In this document: positions 20,977 through 31,920 of the stretch, piece after piece
Position numbering within the stretch: the stretch's first letter is position 1
How the letters are laid out: every line of letters begins with the position of its first letter
Assembly (NCBI GenBank): GCA_030998225.1
Contig: JAPYXD010000715.1
Span: 7,072,501-7,136,500 of the forward strand
Source: Diplolepis rosae
Taxonomy: Eukaryota; Arthropoda; Insecta; Hymenoptera; Diplolepididae
Direction: 5' to 3'
Length of the DNA: 64,000 bases
The notes under the pieces: model-generated
Seen by the model: the letters and a program-made list of their open reading frames with translations, nothing else
Told to the model about the DNA's origin: nothing
Database searches by the model: none
Program-made: the position numbers and the translations under genes

Positions 20977-23695
20977 ATTTCGACTGTTAGGATTTTGATT
21001 TTATTAATATTTAATTATTTTTGAACGGAGTTTGAGCCCAATTGAGTCGAAAGTCTCGCTCTTCAAGTTAGAGTTTCGATTTTTGAATTTTCAATTCTTA
21101 ACTACACCAGTTTTCCAAATTTTTTAGTAACAATTTTGCCTTATTTTGGGTCAAAATTGCTCCTTTAAAATCTACGTGTGGGTCACATGAAGGGTGAAAA
21201 TCTCGCGAAACGGAATTCTTAATTTAAAGAGCTAGAATACCGAATAAATCTCACGATTTTCAGTTTTTCGAGGGAATAAAGCAAAACGGGCGCGTCCTCG
21301 TGACTGTAGTCCGTAATCGCAATTTTTTGATTTCGAATCTGAAGAGCACAGGAAAATTTTAGTTAATTTTTATTTTGAATAATTTTGCGCAAACGCGCCA
21401 TGAACACGAACACGTTCTAATTTTGGGGAATTGTCCCTACTCCTGAAAATAAAACATTTCGACCAATGGTTTTTTTTATTCGTAGCATACGTAATTTTTC
21501 TCCGTTTCCCTTCTCCGTTAACCACTTTCTCCCTTCTATTTAAAATTAATTTTAATAAAATAGGCATCAGGTGTGGACAGGGCACTGCAAAAATTATGAC
21601 AAAGGCCTGCCACTAATCATCATTTGCCTCCTCCCAGAAAATACTCAATATTTATATTTGACTCGCGCAACTCGGCAGGCTTCACTCATTGGATAATAAA
21701 ATCATAAAAGAAATAAATAAAAGAAAAGGAGTTACAAAGCAAGCGAAGCTCCCCGTGGGGATTCGACACAGATGGTGGCGGGGCGAATGAATTTATATCA
21801 GTGACATCTAGGGGACGTAGCAGGAACTAGATTGCATGAAAACTACCCATCCCCCCTCCACTTCAGATCCAGTAATGAAGGGCGCAAAATTTTTGCCATC
21901 CCATGCGAAAAAGGAAAAATTTGGATTTTATTATATTTGAGGTTACTTTGCATGGCTTAAATGAGCTTTGAAGGGGACTTGAGTTTTATCTTTATCGACA
22001 CTTAAATGCGGATTTAAAACTGAAGGACAAAAATACTTTTTAATGCAAGCTTTCTTACCGGGTTTTGCAATATGATAATACGTAATGAATTTGTATACAC
22101 AAAACGAGAAAACAGGCCTTTACGAGTTTTATTTTAGATTCAAAACAAAAGTTATTGGTGACTTACCCGATTTGCAGCTACAACTATTTTAATTTGGAGG
22201 GCAAACAGTAAAGCACTGCAATTGTTGGCACATTAGGTATTAGAACTTTATAGATCGAATTTCACTAAAATCACTTGAAATCGCTATGAATTTTAATCAA
22301 TTAAAACATGCAGACAAGTGACAACATGTCGACTCCTCACGAGGTTCATTTTGATGACACACTAGCGGCGACTAGGGGACGTAGCAATTACTATTTTTCT
22401 TTCGCCACTTAGCCTATAGGAGTGGGCACACCGCGGCGACAAGTCCTCACCTTTGTTAGGAGCGCAACCGGACTAACTTTCGAGGATCCGCAACCAAGTA
22501 CGTTACCTCGGTTTTCCACCTCTTTGATAACTTCCCCCCTTAATTAATATGCGCGCGCCTCAATTAGCGACCGCGATCGAGTCCAATTAAATCAATAAAT
22601 TAAGAACTTTATACATGGTCTTTTCCCCCTTTTCGCGACCGTTTTAAGGTTGGAAATCGGTATCGGAAGAAAGATAATATTCTCGCGATTATGACGATGT
22701 CTTTCAAGTTTCAAGAAGTCGCATATTTCGTCCCGTGGGAGTGTTTAAAAATTGATGTGCACTCAAAAGCGAAAGCGCACCGCGCGACGATGACGAGAAA
22801 GCCTTTCCCCCATTTCACCTCCCGCTGGCGCGTACTACCTGCGTGGGCGCGGGCTCCTATTGGACAGCAGTGTGGGAAGGTTTAAACCACCTGTAAGGAT
22901 TTTTATAATAAAAAGAAAATTTCAATAAATCAACCTCACTTCATTATTGTTAAGTGACTTGTTTTTATAAATACGGTTATTTGTAATGTTTAATACTAAT
23001 GGAGTCTACGATACAATGATAATTATCTTTATTTATAATATCAAAGATCTATAATACTTGCAATGTGATAATGATTATACTTATTTATTTAAAATGAAAT
23101 AACAATTATATTTCCTTATTTACAATATAATAATAACTGTATTTATTTATAACCATGAAATTTGTTCATTTATTTATATATTACATTATATGTCTATCTT
23201 GCAACGCGATGAGATTTTCTTTGATGACATTAATTTGTTTACCCATTCATTTATTTATTCATTTGTCCACTTAGTTACTTTATTCAGTCACTAATTAAAA
23301 TTCCCATACGCGCAAATGAACAAAAAAAAAACTGCAATAGATAATAAAAAAAATATAAAAAATAACAGTGTGGGGCGCCCACCCTTCCAGTGAACCATGC
23401 CGCAAGCTGTTTGACCTGAGTGAGCGGTCGAGTGTGAGCAAACACAGGTTAGTGTGGCGCTCGCTGAAGATACGAACAAAAATGTCCGTGAAAAGCAGAC
23501 CGCCTCGTTCTCGCCACACTCACTTCCGGTTTGGAACTAAATCATAAATTGTGAGGCGAATACATAATGAAACCTCGTAAATCTTTTGTGCGAGCTTCGG
23601 GTGAACCTGCTTATTCACTAGGTTAACTTGATTTCGCGGATTCTGCCCTCGTTTCCTCGCAAGAGGCGGATACTTGAGGCTGGGCCGTCTCAAAT
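20977..23695. other. Intervening sequence (insertion or intron) within the transposase gene
   Basis: Interrupts the transposase between FEMIV (minus, about 23700) and LYSNKAEKK (about 20975). Arguments for an inserted element: GC-rich islands of different composition (22370-22560 and 23380-23530), the same TAGGGGACGTAGCA motif twice (21807 and 22374), and near-duplicate flanks TATAATC (20967) and TACAATC (23699). Argument for an intron: on the minus strand the downstream junction reads TTTCAG|AT, a possible acceptor, although no donor fits the frame cleanly. No transposase, RT or clear terminal repeats were found inside. The frames at 21370-21616, 22691-22885 and 23291-23519 overlap on opposite strands and are non-coding. 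Confidence 0.4.
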
Positions 23696-24500
23696 CCTAC
23701 AATCATTTCGAAAGCATTTTCAGCTATTTTATCGTAAGTGTCATTTTCGTCATAAAAAACATTAGCTAATTGCAATAATTTTTCATGTGAAAATAAATCA
23801 AATAATTTATTTTTACCAACTTTATAAAAACAAGATGTGGTATCGCACCCACAAAATGCGTGTAGTAAGGCAGTTATTTTTTGTAAATTTCCATATTTAA
23901 AGCTGCTGCTATATAAAATTCATGCGGTTTTGCACCCTTTCCTTCTTCGCGGAAATAAATATTTTTCATATTATTTGCAAGCTGCGAGAAAATCACAAGT
24001 GAATCGATGTCTTCACCTACGATAATGACTGTTGCTTCTGTATCAATACGAGCATTTTCAATCGCGGTAAGAACTATAACTCGGTCAGCGCCTTCAGGCG
24101 CAATTTTCGTACTAAATCCGGCTGCATTTAGCGAAGTACAGATTAAATCTGTATGCCTCGACTTATTTCTATCATTACTTAGAAATTGCTTTTGATTCAA
24201 AATAATCGTTGTATTTTTATACTAAACGAAATTTCACGACCGATGCTTCTTATCTGTCTACGCGAACGCTCAAAGAATTTAGTCGCTGATAGTTTATCCT
24301 CGGCATAACCGTCAAATATTATGCAACTATTCAGAGCATAATGCTTAAGCGCATACGTAAGTAGTGGCTTACAATACAATATATTTTTACATTACTTTGC
24401 CATATTATTTTATACAGTAAAAATCCGCCGTCATCAATATGTGTTATCCTTCCTGTTATTGGTATTTCATACAAAGCGTTAAAATTTGAATAAAAATCTG
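23640..24500 (-). pseudogene. XPG/FEN-like (PIN-fold) nuclease domain of Academ-like transposase
   Basis: The minus strand carries three ordered blocks. DDGGFLLYKIIW (about 24440-24405) precedes the domain. CIIFDGYAEDKLSATKFFER (about 24325-24265) contains the N-terminal catalytic-type 'FDG' and the K/R-rich follow-up of XPG-N. ADRVIVLTAIENA...VIIVGEDIDSLVIF (about 24100-23990) is the XPG-I counterpart 'D......A......V.SEDSD.L'. LLHAFCGCDTTSCFYKVGKNK (about 23870-23800) follows. This order, acidic residues included, is that of a FEN/XPG nuclease core embedded in a transposase. Three frames are needed (24756-24331, 24379-24197, 24200-23874), so this copy has at least two frameshifts. The fold assignment comes from motifs, not from a search. 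Confidence 0.6.
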
Positions 24501-25516
24501 ATTTTGTCGTTTTCCGCATACCGTTTTCATCAAATAAAGATAACGGTATTGGGGACAACTCATAAGAACTTGCGTATTCTTCGATATCGCTTTGGTTTTG
24601 AATATTTAAAGAAATTTGTTGAAATATTAATAATTGCGAAATGTACACTTCCTCGTTTGCTGCATTTTTTATTGTGGAATTTGCAGCCGCCAAATACACG
24701 AGTTTACTGCTTTTGTATTTTATTTCTGTAGACTTTTTATTCGATGTATTATCCATTAACGCCTTTCCTATTGCATATGCTTTGTGTCAATTGACACTTT
24801 TCAAGCACTTTCATTAAATCATCTGCGTCCCTAGACTTTCGGAACACCCAGTTATCGACGTGTTGCTTAGATGAAGAAAACGTCAAGTTGCAAAACAACT
24901 CCATCGCGTTACCGACCTCTAGAACAGCAACTCTGGATAAGACCCATTTCCCTATTACATTTTCTGTCAGTCTGCGACCATGTGTTAAGCCACCACTACA
25001 TTTAATTGCTCGCATTAGCACTTGCTCAATCGTCATGTCTGACCACACACCACACCAAAAACGATTTGATCGCCGTATCGTATGAAACCCTTTTTTACAA
25101 AATTTGTCGTATTCTACAATATCCATAATTTCTTTTAAATTGAGCAGTTGTTGAATGTATAATATACAAGCTTTTGCGTATAAGTGGTGGCCTGAGGCGA
25201 AAAGGAATGATGTCATTAATTGTACTATTTTTATATGCGATTCGACATCTCCGGAACTCTCTGCATCGATGTATCTTTGTAGCAAACAAATAAGTTTAAA
25301 ATACCGCAGCCACAGTTGGCTAGTAGGCCCCTTATTTTCTAAAGTATCCATGACAGCCAAGAATTTTTCTTTAATTTGTTTAACTGCAGGATTGAGTAAA
25401 TAAGTTTTATGTGCCTCCGGCGCGGAAACTCGTTTTTCCGTTACAGCTGAGTAAAGGAATGTTGTGTATTCCGTTACAGAGGAATATAGTCTAAAAATTG
25501 AACTGCGCATGCGCAT
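24331..25516 (-). pseudogene. Academ-like transposase, central region
   Basis: Two overlapping minus-strand frames (25516-24749, 255 codons; 24756-24331, 141 codons) share an 8-bp overlap, so a single frameshift near 24750 joins them. The first contains SQLWLRYFKLICLLQRYIDA, FASGHHLYAKACILYIQQL, GFHTIRRSNRFWCGVWSDM, TIEQVLMRAIKCSGGLTHGR and LTENVIGKWVLS. Blocks of this kind (SRTA.LW..Y, GH..Y.K....YL..., FWSG...D..IEQ.LMR..K..GGLT.GRG......W) occur in arthropod proteins that continue into the GEDxD nuclease and Cys8 tail seen here. The N-terminal 20 codons derive from inserted DNA rather than the element. No catalytic residues can be named in this part. Confidence 0.6.
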
Positions 25517-25933
25517 ATAGTCTTGCAGCGGAGCAGAATCTTCTTATTCTTCTTCTTCTTCTTCGTACAGCGTTAGCACCCTACAGACAAAGCCTTGTAC
25601 ATTTGAACTGCGCATGCTCTATTACAACAAGCTACTACTACACAAGATCCATAAAATCAAAATGGCTGGGACTAGTCGCGAAATATCAAGTGTAATGATT
25701 AGCGCCGCAAATAACTACAATTCTAGATTAGATTCGAGTGTACGCATAAAAACTCGTTTCCGGACCGAAGTCACATAAAATAGAATACGTGCCAATGCAC
25801 ACAATTCGGGAAATTACGAGACTCGCGACAATGCTCGCAGGACTGATCGCGCCTCGGCTTCGTCTCGGCTTTGTCTCGGCTTCGATCTCCTGCGAGCATT
25901 TTCGCTCGTCACGCAATAAACCTCATTGTGCGC
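25500..25933. mobile_element. Small insertion in the transposase gene, with CTT microsatellite
   Basis: About 430 bp separates two transposase coding segments (minus strand ...LEKEIISIL | FRLYSSVTEY...). It begins near the palindrome TGCGCATGCGCA (25503), repeats ACTGCGCATG at 25610, and contains a (TTC)n run (25545-25567) and a CTCGGCTTYGTCTCGGCTT tandem (25853-25887). No clear TIR was found. Probably a short non-autonomous element. Confidence 0.45.
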
Positions 25934-26249
25934 CTAGGCACGTAATATACTAATAATTTCTTTTTCGAGACCTTGATCTAAAAGATTTTTTTCATCGTCT
26001 TTGAATTCAATTTTATTCAAAATTATAGTGGCAAGGGCAGCTTGTACTAAGAGGTGTCCTCTCACAAACCTAGAATATGCATGGCCAGTCAAAGTTTTAT
26101 CATCTGATAGTTCAGCATAAATAGTACAAAATGCCTTTTTCAGACTGCTACCTGTCATAATATTTTCAAACGCGCCAAGAAATGACATAGCCAAATGAAA
26201 ACCCCCTAAACGAGGAATAACTGAAAGTAGATTGCGTGGTTCGTCATTG
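25934..26249 (-). pseudogene. Academ-like transposase, segment between two insertions
   Basis: Minus-strand open stretch reading VIPRLGGFHLAMSFLGAFEN, IMTGSSLKKAFCTIYAE and GHAYSRFVRGHLLVQAAL. 'RLGGFH..MSFLG.IG..M.GSGL....' and 'G.AY.RA.R.H' are conserved blocks of this transposon family. The coding sequence runs from 26249, immediately beside the MITE end, to about 25934, where the next insertion begins. The apparent ATG at 26194 is internal. Confidence 0.6.
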
Positions 26250-26611
26250 CACTGAAAAAACAGTATAGCTAAGAGAACTATATTTTGGTCCTCAGAACCA
26301 GAAAATATTGCTATCAGATCAATGCTACGGCATGGTCCTCAGAACTATACGAGTATAGGTGAGACAGTTATACAAGTTCGTTAATATGACAATACCATGT
26401 ATAGCGATCGTAAACAAAATATTATGTCATCGTTATCGCTCTTGTGAATTTTCGCGTGTGATAAAACAATACGCGATACGCAAAAATGATCTTTCAAAGA
26501 AAGAAAATGTATAGGTCGCGCGGCAAACCAGTATAGTTGTCTCACCTATACCGCATGGGTCGAAACACTATATATCGGTATAGGTCAAACAGCTATACTG
26601 TTTTTTCCGTG
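26250..26611. mobile_element. MITE inserted in the transposase gene
   Basis: 362 bp bounded by inverted repeats: GAAAAAACAGTATAGCT (26254-26270) and its exact complement (26591-26607), extended outward by an imperfect CAC(T/G). The interior has a second mirrored motif, TATAGGTGAGACA (26353-26365) versus TGTCTCACCTATA (26537-26549). The host reading frame resumes on either side, so the boundaries are secure to within a few bases. No unambiguous target duplication. Confidence 0.7.
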
Positions 26612-27224
26612 TGTGAGAATCAATAGAATGTATAATTTCACTGGCTTTCATATATAATGGCAATTCGAACGTCACGATGCAATGCCTATGATTATTCGTA
26701 TTTGCTCTCTGCCTGGCATCAATTAATGCGGTTAAAATGGTGTTATGATTACTTGGCGGCGCTTGAATAAACGGCAAAGCAACGACTCTCGTCGTGCAAT
26801 AATAATCAGTATTATGAGTATGAAAAGTATTCATTAATCCATGCCAATGAGCTGCGCTTTTTGGTGAGGTATATTTACCACAAAAATACAACAAGTTTAT
26901 CCGCTCGATTGCAATAGAAAAATTCATGCTTTCTGTATTTTTGCAGTCACGAATAACAACACTACTTAATGTAAAGGGCTTGTTATTTTGAAAATCTGTT
27001 AGTTGAGTGAAACCAGATGTGGTGCCTGCTTTCGGTAACACGCCTTTTAAACGAGGAATAGTGCTATTAAAAATTGCGGAGGAAGATGGTGTTATGTACA
27101 TAATACCGCCCATGCAATGAAAAGTATTACGCCCGTCGATTGTTGCAGTATTGTGATCTGCATTATCATGAACAAACTGCAAATACATGTCGGCAATTAA
27201 ATCAAATGTATCCGGATCGTTCAC
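26612..27224 (-). pseudogene. Academ-like transposase, region between MITE and N-terminal part
   Basis: Open on the minus strand for about 205 codons. It contains HCMGGIMYITPSSSAIFN, FTLSSVVIRDCKNTES, SPKSAAHWHGLMNTFHTH and AREN-type blocks ending in FELPLYMKASEIIHSIDSH. The run FTGxxx-to-'F(D/E)QPLY.KA.EI' before 'LGGFH..MSF' is what this transposon family shows, and the order with the next fragment fits. The last 15 codons of the frame (after DSHT) are MITE sequence. It has no recognisable enzymatic motif. Confidence 0.55.
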
Positions 27225-27271
27225 AATCGAACTTTCAAATCAAACAGTTTCAGAATACGAAGCACATAGAC

Positions 27272-28261
27272 CTATATGACAATATATAAACAATCAACTA
27301 GTCTTCGTGCCGAAAATTCTGTATGCATCATACACGACAATCCTAATAAAATCGGAGAATTAAATGATCGCGGTCTAACCATAGACATTAAAATATGTGC
27401 TGCAGTTATAATTTTACTCTCCCATTTATTCCAAGAGCCATTTTTAGGAGTATGCTTGCGCGTTTTAATTAAAATGTCGATAAATAATTGCAAAGTTCGA
27501 GGAACATGTTCAGTGACATTATTTAAATAATCAGATGTCGAGTTATAATTATTTGTATTAAATGTCATTGTTTAGATGTCCTGAAGTATAATATGATCTT
27601 CAAAGTGTTTTTTTAAAATCTGCTCAATTCTATAAAGACGAGGAAAATCTGTTTGTTCGTGTACAGCTGTGTATTTTTCCAAAATTTCTTTCAATGAAAA
27701 TTGGCACTCGTCGCTATTTTCTAATAAATAATTTATAATGAAAGAAATCAAATCGGATATATCATCACTGATCGGTTTTCCCTTAACATTAGTTGGACTG
27801 TACATGTAAAAAAGACTCATACATTTGGCATGATAAGATACATTATTCTGAACATAATAATCATCATTATTGCTTTTTAATGCCAATGAATGTGACGAGA
27901 GAACTTTGTTGATTTCAGTTTGCGGATAAAAGACACTTCGTTGAGAAATCGAATTCACGCCCATCTTTACGTCGTTTTCGGTTATTTCGCCATGCTTTTG
28001 CCGATTGTTTCAACGCTTTTTAATATCCCACTCCCTCGCATACATACGTTGAAGGTTTGGTGCATAGTGATCTCTTTTACTTTCTTTAATTTGAGGTGTT
28101 TTTCATCCTTTATTTTCAAGCTTGCTTATATGAGAGTGTCACTGGCTTGTTTTTTCATAACGCACGTCTTTGAGGCTTCCAGAGGCTTCTCGCAAAGTAA
28201 ACACGTGTCATCTATATCTTCCCATGACTCATCTTCCTCATCCAACGGATTTTCATCAAGC
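27272..28261 (-). pseudogene. Academ-like transposase, N-terminal exon 2
   Basis: Begins on the minus strand at 28261, just after a splice acceptor (TTTTTATTCAG|G), with LDENPLDEEDESWEDIDD and a CLLCEKPLE zinc-knuckle-like pair. In-frame TAA codons occur at about 28130 and 28035. The frame then runs through KRRKDGREF, MGVNSISQRSVFYPQTE, VQNNVSYHAKCMSLFYMY (C/H pair), and shifts into the next frame (27568-27272) with HVPRTLQLFIDILIKTRK and KIITAAHILMSMVRPRSFNS. 'VP.SL..F...L' and 'I.AA..L...RPRSF.SPL..GL' are typical blocks of this family. Three or more disabling changes make this copy inactive. Confidence 0.6.
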
Positions 28262-28345
28262 CTGAATAAAAACATATTAATGAAAAATACGACTCAAATA
28301 AATAAACATGTATTTTCGAATGACAAATATTATAATTATATATAC

Positions 28346-28401
28346 CTAACATCTGCAGATGTTGTTGTTTCTGTTGTATTCAACTCGTCAGTTGACTTCA
28401 T
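28346..28401 (-). pseudogene. Academ-like transposase, first coding exon
   Basis: ATG at 28401-28399 is followed by KSTDELNTTETTTSADVR and a donor AG|GTATAT at 28346/28345. The 84-bp intron (28345-28262) ends in TTATTCAG, and joining the exons keeps the frame (GTT AG|G CTT, giving V-R-L). Its small size, consensus borders and preserved phase make a real spliced 5' exon likely. A solo LTR starts only 37 bp upstream, so the original promoter has been separated from the gene by 1.4 kb. Confidence 0.6.
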
Positions 28402-28437
28402 CACACTGGTAATACGTTACGAAATTGCACACTGATA

Positions 28438-29851
28438 TGTTACGTCGTGGCTAAACGACGGTGAGAGTAAAATGTAAGGAATAATTATATAAATAATAAT
28501 TAGACAAATTTTCTTGGATTCCTGCCCTATCAAGGGTAGAAGACCGCCCGCACTTTATGGATTTTATAAGTTCTCGGTGAAAGGGGAAAGGAGATAGATG
28601 GAACTCTAAATTCAGCACATAATACTTTTATTTAGATGAAAAAGACTTACTTGAACTGAGAATCCGGATGGATGGTCTGTTCCTTTCATTTATTTTACGG
28701 TAACTGGGTCTGGCTCCGGAACTTAAATTTGAAGACTATTTCTACCGAGTCCAGGTGTGCTCGGGCTGCGTATGAATTTCGAGAAGTCCAAATTTTCCAC
28801 CCAAGAAGATTCGCCTGATTTTCTTAAAAACCTTTTCCTTTTACTCGGTACCGCTCGCGCGCGTCAGCGGTCCGTGCTACGGTGGAACGAACTTCCAGCG
28901 ACGAACTTGACTTGTAGGGTGCAATCGTTGACCCAAGCGTTCAATTTATCAGACTCTTGGTATTCAGAGTCTGATATCTGTGAGGTCATCCAATGAACCC
29001 TTCAAGTTTCCAAAATAGACTGAAGTATCTATCTGTCGTGGAGGTCCTCCGAGAGTACCCCACCAAAACCAGAAACGAAAAACACCCCCCCCCCCCTCCC
29101 CCGAGGATACCCTTGACCAATACGAGAAGAGTGGGCGGCAAATCTAAAATTGTTGATAGGTAGAGAGAGTGTAAGTGTGGGTCATGTAGGCCCTGAACTG
29201 GGAGTCTTGGCTCCTCATTAAACCAATTCAATGGTTTACTAATCCTCTGGGCAACTTGCCTTGGATGGTAAATTGCTTTATTGACCTTCTCTCTAAATTT
29301 CGAATTCTATGGCTGCAATAACTTTGTACGTGCCCTATGAATCGTCAATATTCTATTATTGGGTTTCTAAACAGAGGACCCGAATGTATTGAAGTGTTTT
29401 CTTCCAATGGTCAATTGCATCCTCGCAAGAATTGTCGACGACCCGATTGCTGGAGCAAGCATTTATGTTCTTGGATGGAGGAAATTAATTTTTGAGAATA
29501 TTATATTGAAAGGACTGAGCTTTCCAAAGTTTATGAGAGACCTTAAGGGAAAACCCAAAAGAACATAAGTATAATAGTTATAGTCGTTGTTAGTAATTAT
29601 TGTAAATAAGCATAGTATATTAATCATTCCGTTAACCAAGCTTAATTCATAAAAGACCTTTATAATAATTAATAATATTTTGCAATTGTGGGCCGACTAT
29701 TTTATTTTTTGATTAACTCGAAAAACCAAGTGAACTTATTATCTAATCTAATTATAAAGGACAAAGAAAATTCTTTCTCTTCCTCTCTGCTCCTCTCACA
29801 ATTGAAACAACGGAAAGGGGTAAGTACAGAATGCTACGTCCGGACGTAACA
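28438..29851. mobile_element. Solo LTR (1,414 bp) with 4-bp target duplication
   Basis: Begins TGTTACGTC and ends GACGTAACA, a 9-bp inverted terminal repeat with TG...CA borders, flanked on both sides by GATA (28434-28437 and 29852-29855). A 4-bp duplication and this terminal form fit Ty3/gypsy-type LTRs. No internal gag/pol is present, and a C-run (about 29087-29100) lies mid-way. It lies inside the Academ-like element, so it is younger than that element. Frames in it (28757-29231) are not genes. Confidence 0.8.
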
Positions 29852-29908
29852 GATAGATAATTTTTAAGCACAAAAATGGTTAATTTCACAGTAAACCGTA
29901 ACGAATAA

Positions 29909-30945
29909 AAAAACTACACATTACCTGATTATCCTTCAATTATTTGTGAAATCTGCGTCAAGACTCGATTTCCTCGTGTCCAGATACCCCAGAATCAAAA
30001 AAAAAAAAAATCAATGAAATAGATGCAGTAGATGCTGAAATAATTAAATGCAAAATTATAAGTAGCGCGCAGCGCGCGCGTATTGCTTAAATGCGAGTAT
30101 ACCATATACTTTTCTCTTCAGCCTGCAGCGTCTCCCACCACTCGACCACTTATTCGCGCTCGACCGTCTTCACTCATATTTACGACTCTGTTTCACCCAC
30201 TTAAACGCAGTTTATCTAAAAACCAGAATAGAAGTTTTGTCTCTACTCACGTCTAGTTTCCAATACCATATTTTAAATTTCTATCAAACGATCTCAGGAG
30301 CATCCAGCCCTCGGCGAAAAAATCGCTACAAAAAATTCAAATGGGAATTGTGCGAAAACTATTTATCGGACAGAGTACAGCTTTTGCATGCATAAAGTAT
30401 ATATAAATAGCTACCATTGTACAAAGTTTCAACTCTTAATATAGAAAAATGTCGGAGTTGTACATTTTTCAAGAAAACGTTAAATTTTCCGGTTTTTTGA
30501 ACTTTTCTCCGGTTTTAACTATCCGATCGGGTCGCTCGACCTCTCATTCTCTTTGTAATTCAATTATCTACAATTCACCCCTTATAACATTACGATTGTT
30601 TCAATCCTTTCCATTTTACGAACAAAAAACTAACAAAATGCAATTTTTCTTGGAAAATTATTTATAAAAAAGTAAAAAATGAAATTTTGGTGTCCAAAAG
30701 ATACTGCGAATAAAGTTTGGACTGCCCTGCACGTGATGGCATAGGTGTTTTTCTGATCATTTTTATGTCAAGGACAATCCCTCTATTGCTTGGCCTAGAA
30801 GTGCGTGCGTTTTGGTAGAAAATTTGTTAGACAAATTTCTTTTTTACTTTGCCTATAGACATCACATATATGAAATTATTCTTAGAAGCATTTTCAAGAA
30901 AAATATGGGCAAAACTTTAGTTCCGATTGTATTGATGCTTTGAAA
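29909..30945 (-). repeat. Right terminal inverted repeat, interrupted
   Basis: Inverted copy of 19813-20278. It is split by about 550 bp (roughly 30181-30730). Comparison with the left repeat gives the empty site CCGTCTTACGTGATGG. In the filled copy the flanks end ...AC and restart AC..., so at most a 2-3-bp duplication accompanied the insertion. The insert carries no TIR or gene. Confidence 0.7.
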
Positions 30946-31594
30946 ATTTTGAAACGCTTGGTCTCGAATCAATTATCATAACTTTCGATAATTTCTTTTA
31001 TTTATAATTTTTTTAATAGAAAGAACCTCAATTTTGTAAATGTTCGAGAAATACACTAGAAGCTGTTTTTAACTCAAGAAAGTGGTAAGTTTTTTGATAG
31101 AGTAATTATCCAGCAACCCAGCAGGTGACAGAAAGTCACAACATCAATGCTCAAATTAATGATTAAGGATAATGTTGTATTTTAAAATTTTTTTTGTTTT
31201 TTCTACAACATGATACCAGTTTTTAGATAAACTGAGGAATAAAAACGCTTCAATTGCTTAATCGGCTAACAAAAATGAAATACGAGATTTTTTGTAAGAT
31301 ATGAACAACTTTCGTGAATATATTTTAGATAACTGATAAAAGTCTGATGGCGCTAGAATTGGTGATTCATAAGCATCATTAATAGACATCTTATATAATT
31401 TATACATCTAAATCTGTCGTTTGTTTTGTTTATGAAATAGGTCGAAACAGACGAAAAGATGCCACTGCTGACTCCAAGCGAACAGTACCAACTTCTAATA
31501 AAGAGGTGTGTATGCTGCATAAGTTTGCCTTGAAAGTATTTGTCTTATTATTATGTTTTGACATACAAGGTGTATATAGGTATATTTTTATTCG
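30946..31594. other. AT-rich DNA, no gene seen
   Basis: Between the Academ-like right end and the next inverted duplication. Apart from the tail of the minus-strand frame 31430-31870, nothing recognisable. Confidence 0.45.
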
Positions 31595-31599
31595 TATTC

Positions 31600-31920
31600 C
31601 TTGAAAGAAACTAAATCGAAAAATCCTGTGCCAACAATTTGCCCGTTGCATATTTACCAAGTAATTAGCCATTAAAGTAGACCAATCAGAAAGTATCATT
31701 CGATGGTCGAAAGTATGTGTGCCACCGACGAGTGTGAGCGTGGATGCAACTTTGTTTAGAAAGATTTTGCCTTCTTTCCCGGTATGGCTTGAAATTTTAC
31801 AGTATGCCTCGGTGAAATCCTCGCTGATTGTTTCTGACTCTCCACATCGCAACACTGCGAACAGATACAAACTTTTAAAATACTTCTTGACGTTTGGTGA
31901 AATTAACTAATTTGCTTGAT
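31600..31920 (-). pseudogene. Unrecognised conserved ORF, left-arm copy
   Basis: Minus-strand homologue of the ORF at 35745-36056. It shares RCxxxETISEDFTEAYCKI, SHTGKEGKIFLNK and STLTLVGGTHTFDH with many substitutions. The listed frame runs on to 31430 by leaving the homologous region. The shared frame starts upstream (ISPNVKKYF) and lacks an obvious initiator. Comparing the two copies allows a test of past selection. I do not recognise the family. Confidence 0.4.

Larger units (their letters stand above)
19813..30945. mobile_element. Giant Academ-like DNA transposon with long TIRs (~11 kb)
   Basis: The left terminal segment (19813-20278) reappears inverted at 29909-30945, interrupted there by about 550 bp. 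Shared blocks include TTTCAAAGCATCAATACAAT, CACGCACTTCTAGGCCAAGC, GACGCTGCAGGCTGA and the inner GAAGGATAATCAGGTAAT. Between the repeats lies one minus-strand transposase gene reading from 28401 down to 20468. It has an XPG/FEN-like nuclease domain and a C-terminal eight-cysteine motif, a combination reported for the Academ superfamily. Later insertions are a solo LTR (28438-29851), a MITE (26250-26611), about 0.4 kb at 25.5-25.9 kb, and 2.7 kb near 21-23.7 kb. Even without them the element would be about 6 kb. Outer target duplications could not be fixed. Confidence 0.6.

Noticed and set aside
21370..23519. Several 61-74-codon frames and GC-rich patches as possible genes
   Set aside because: Frames overlap on opposite strands, and no motif or splice structure supports them. 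Described as intervening sequence.
25545..25567. CRISPR or regulatory array at the CTT runs here and at 36360
   Set aside because: Simple trinucleotide microsatellites with no spacers.
27920..28435. 171-codon plus-strand frame, the longest one in that region
   Set aside because: Antisense to the transposon's first two exons; the minus strand has matching splice sites and family blocks.
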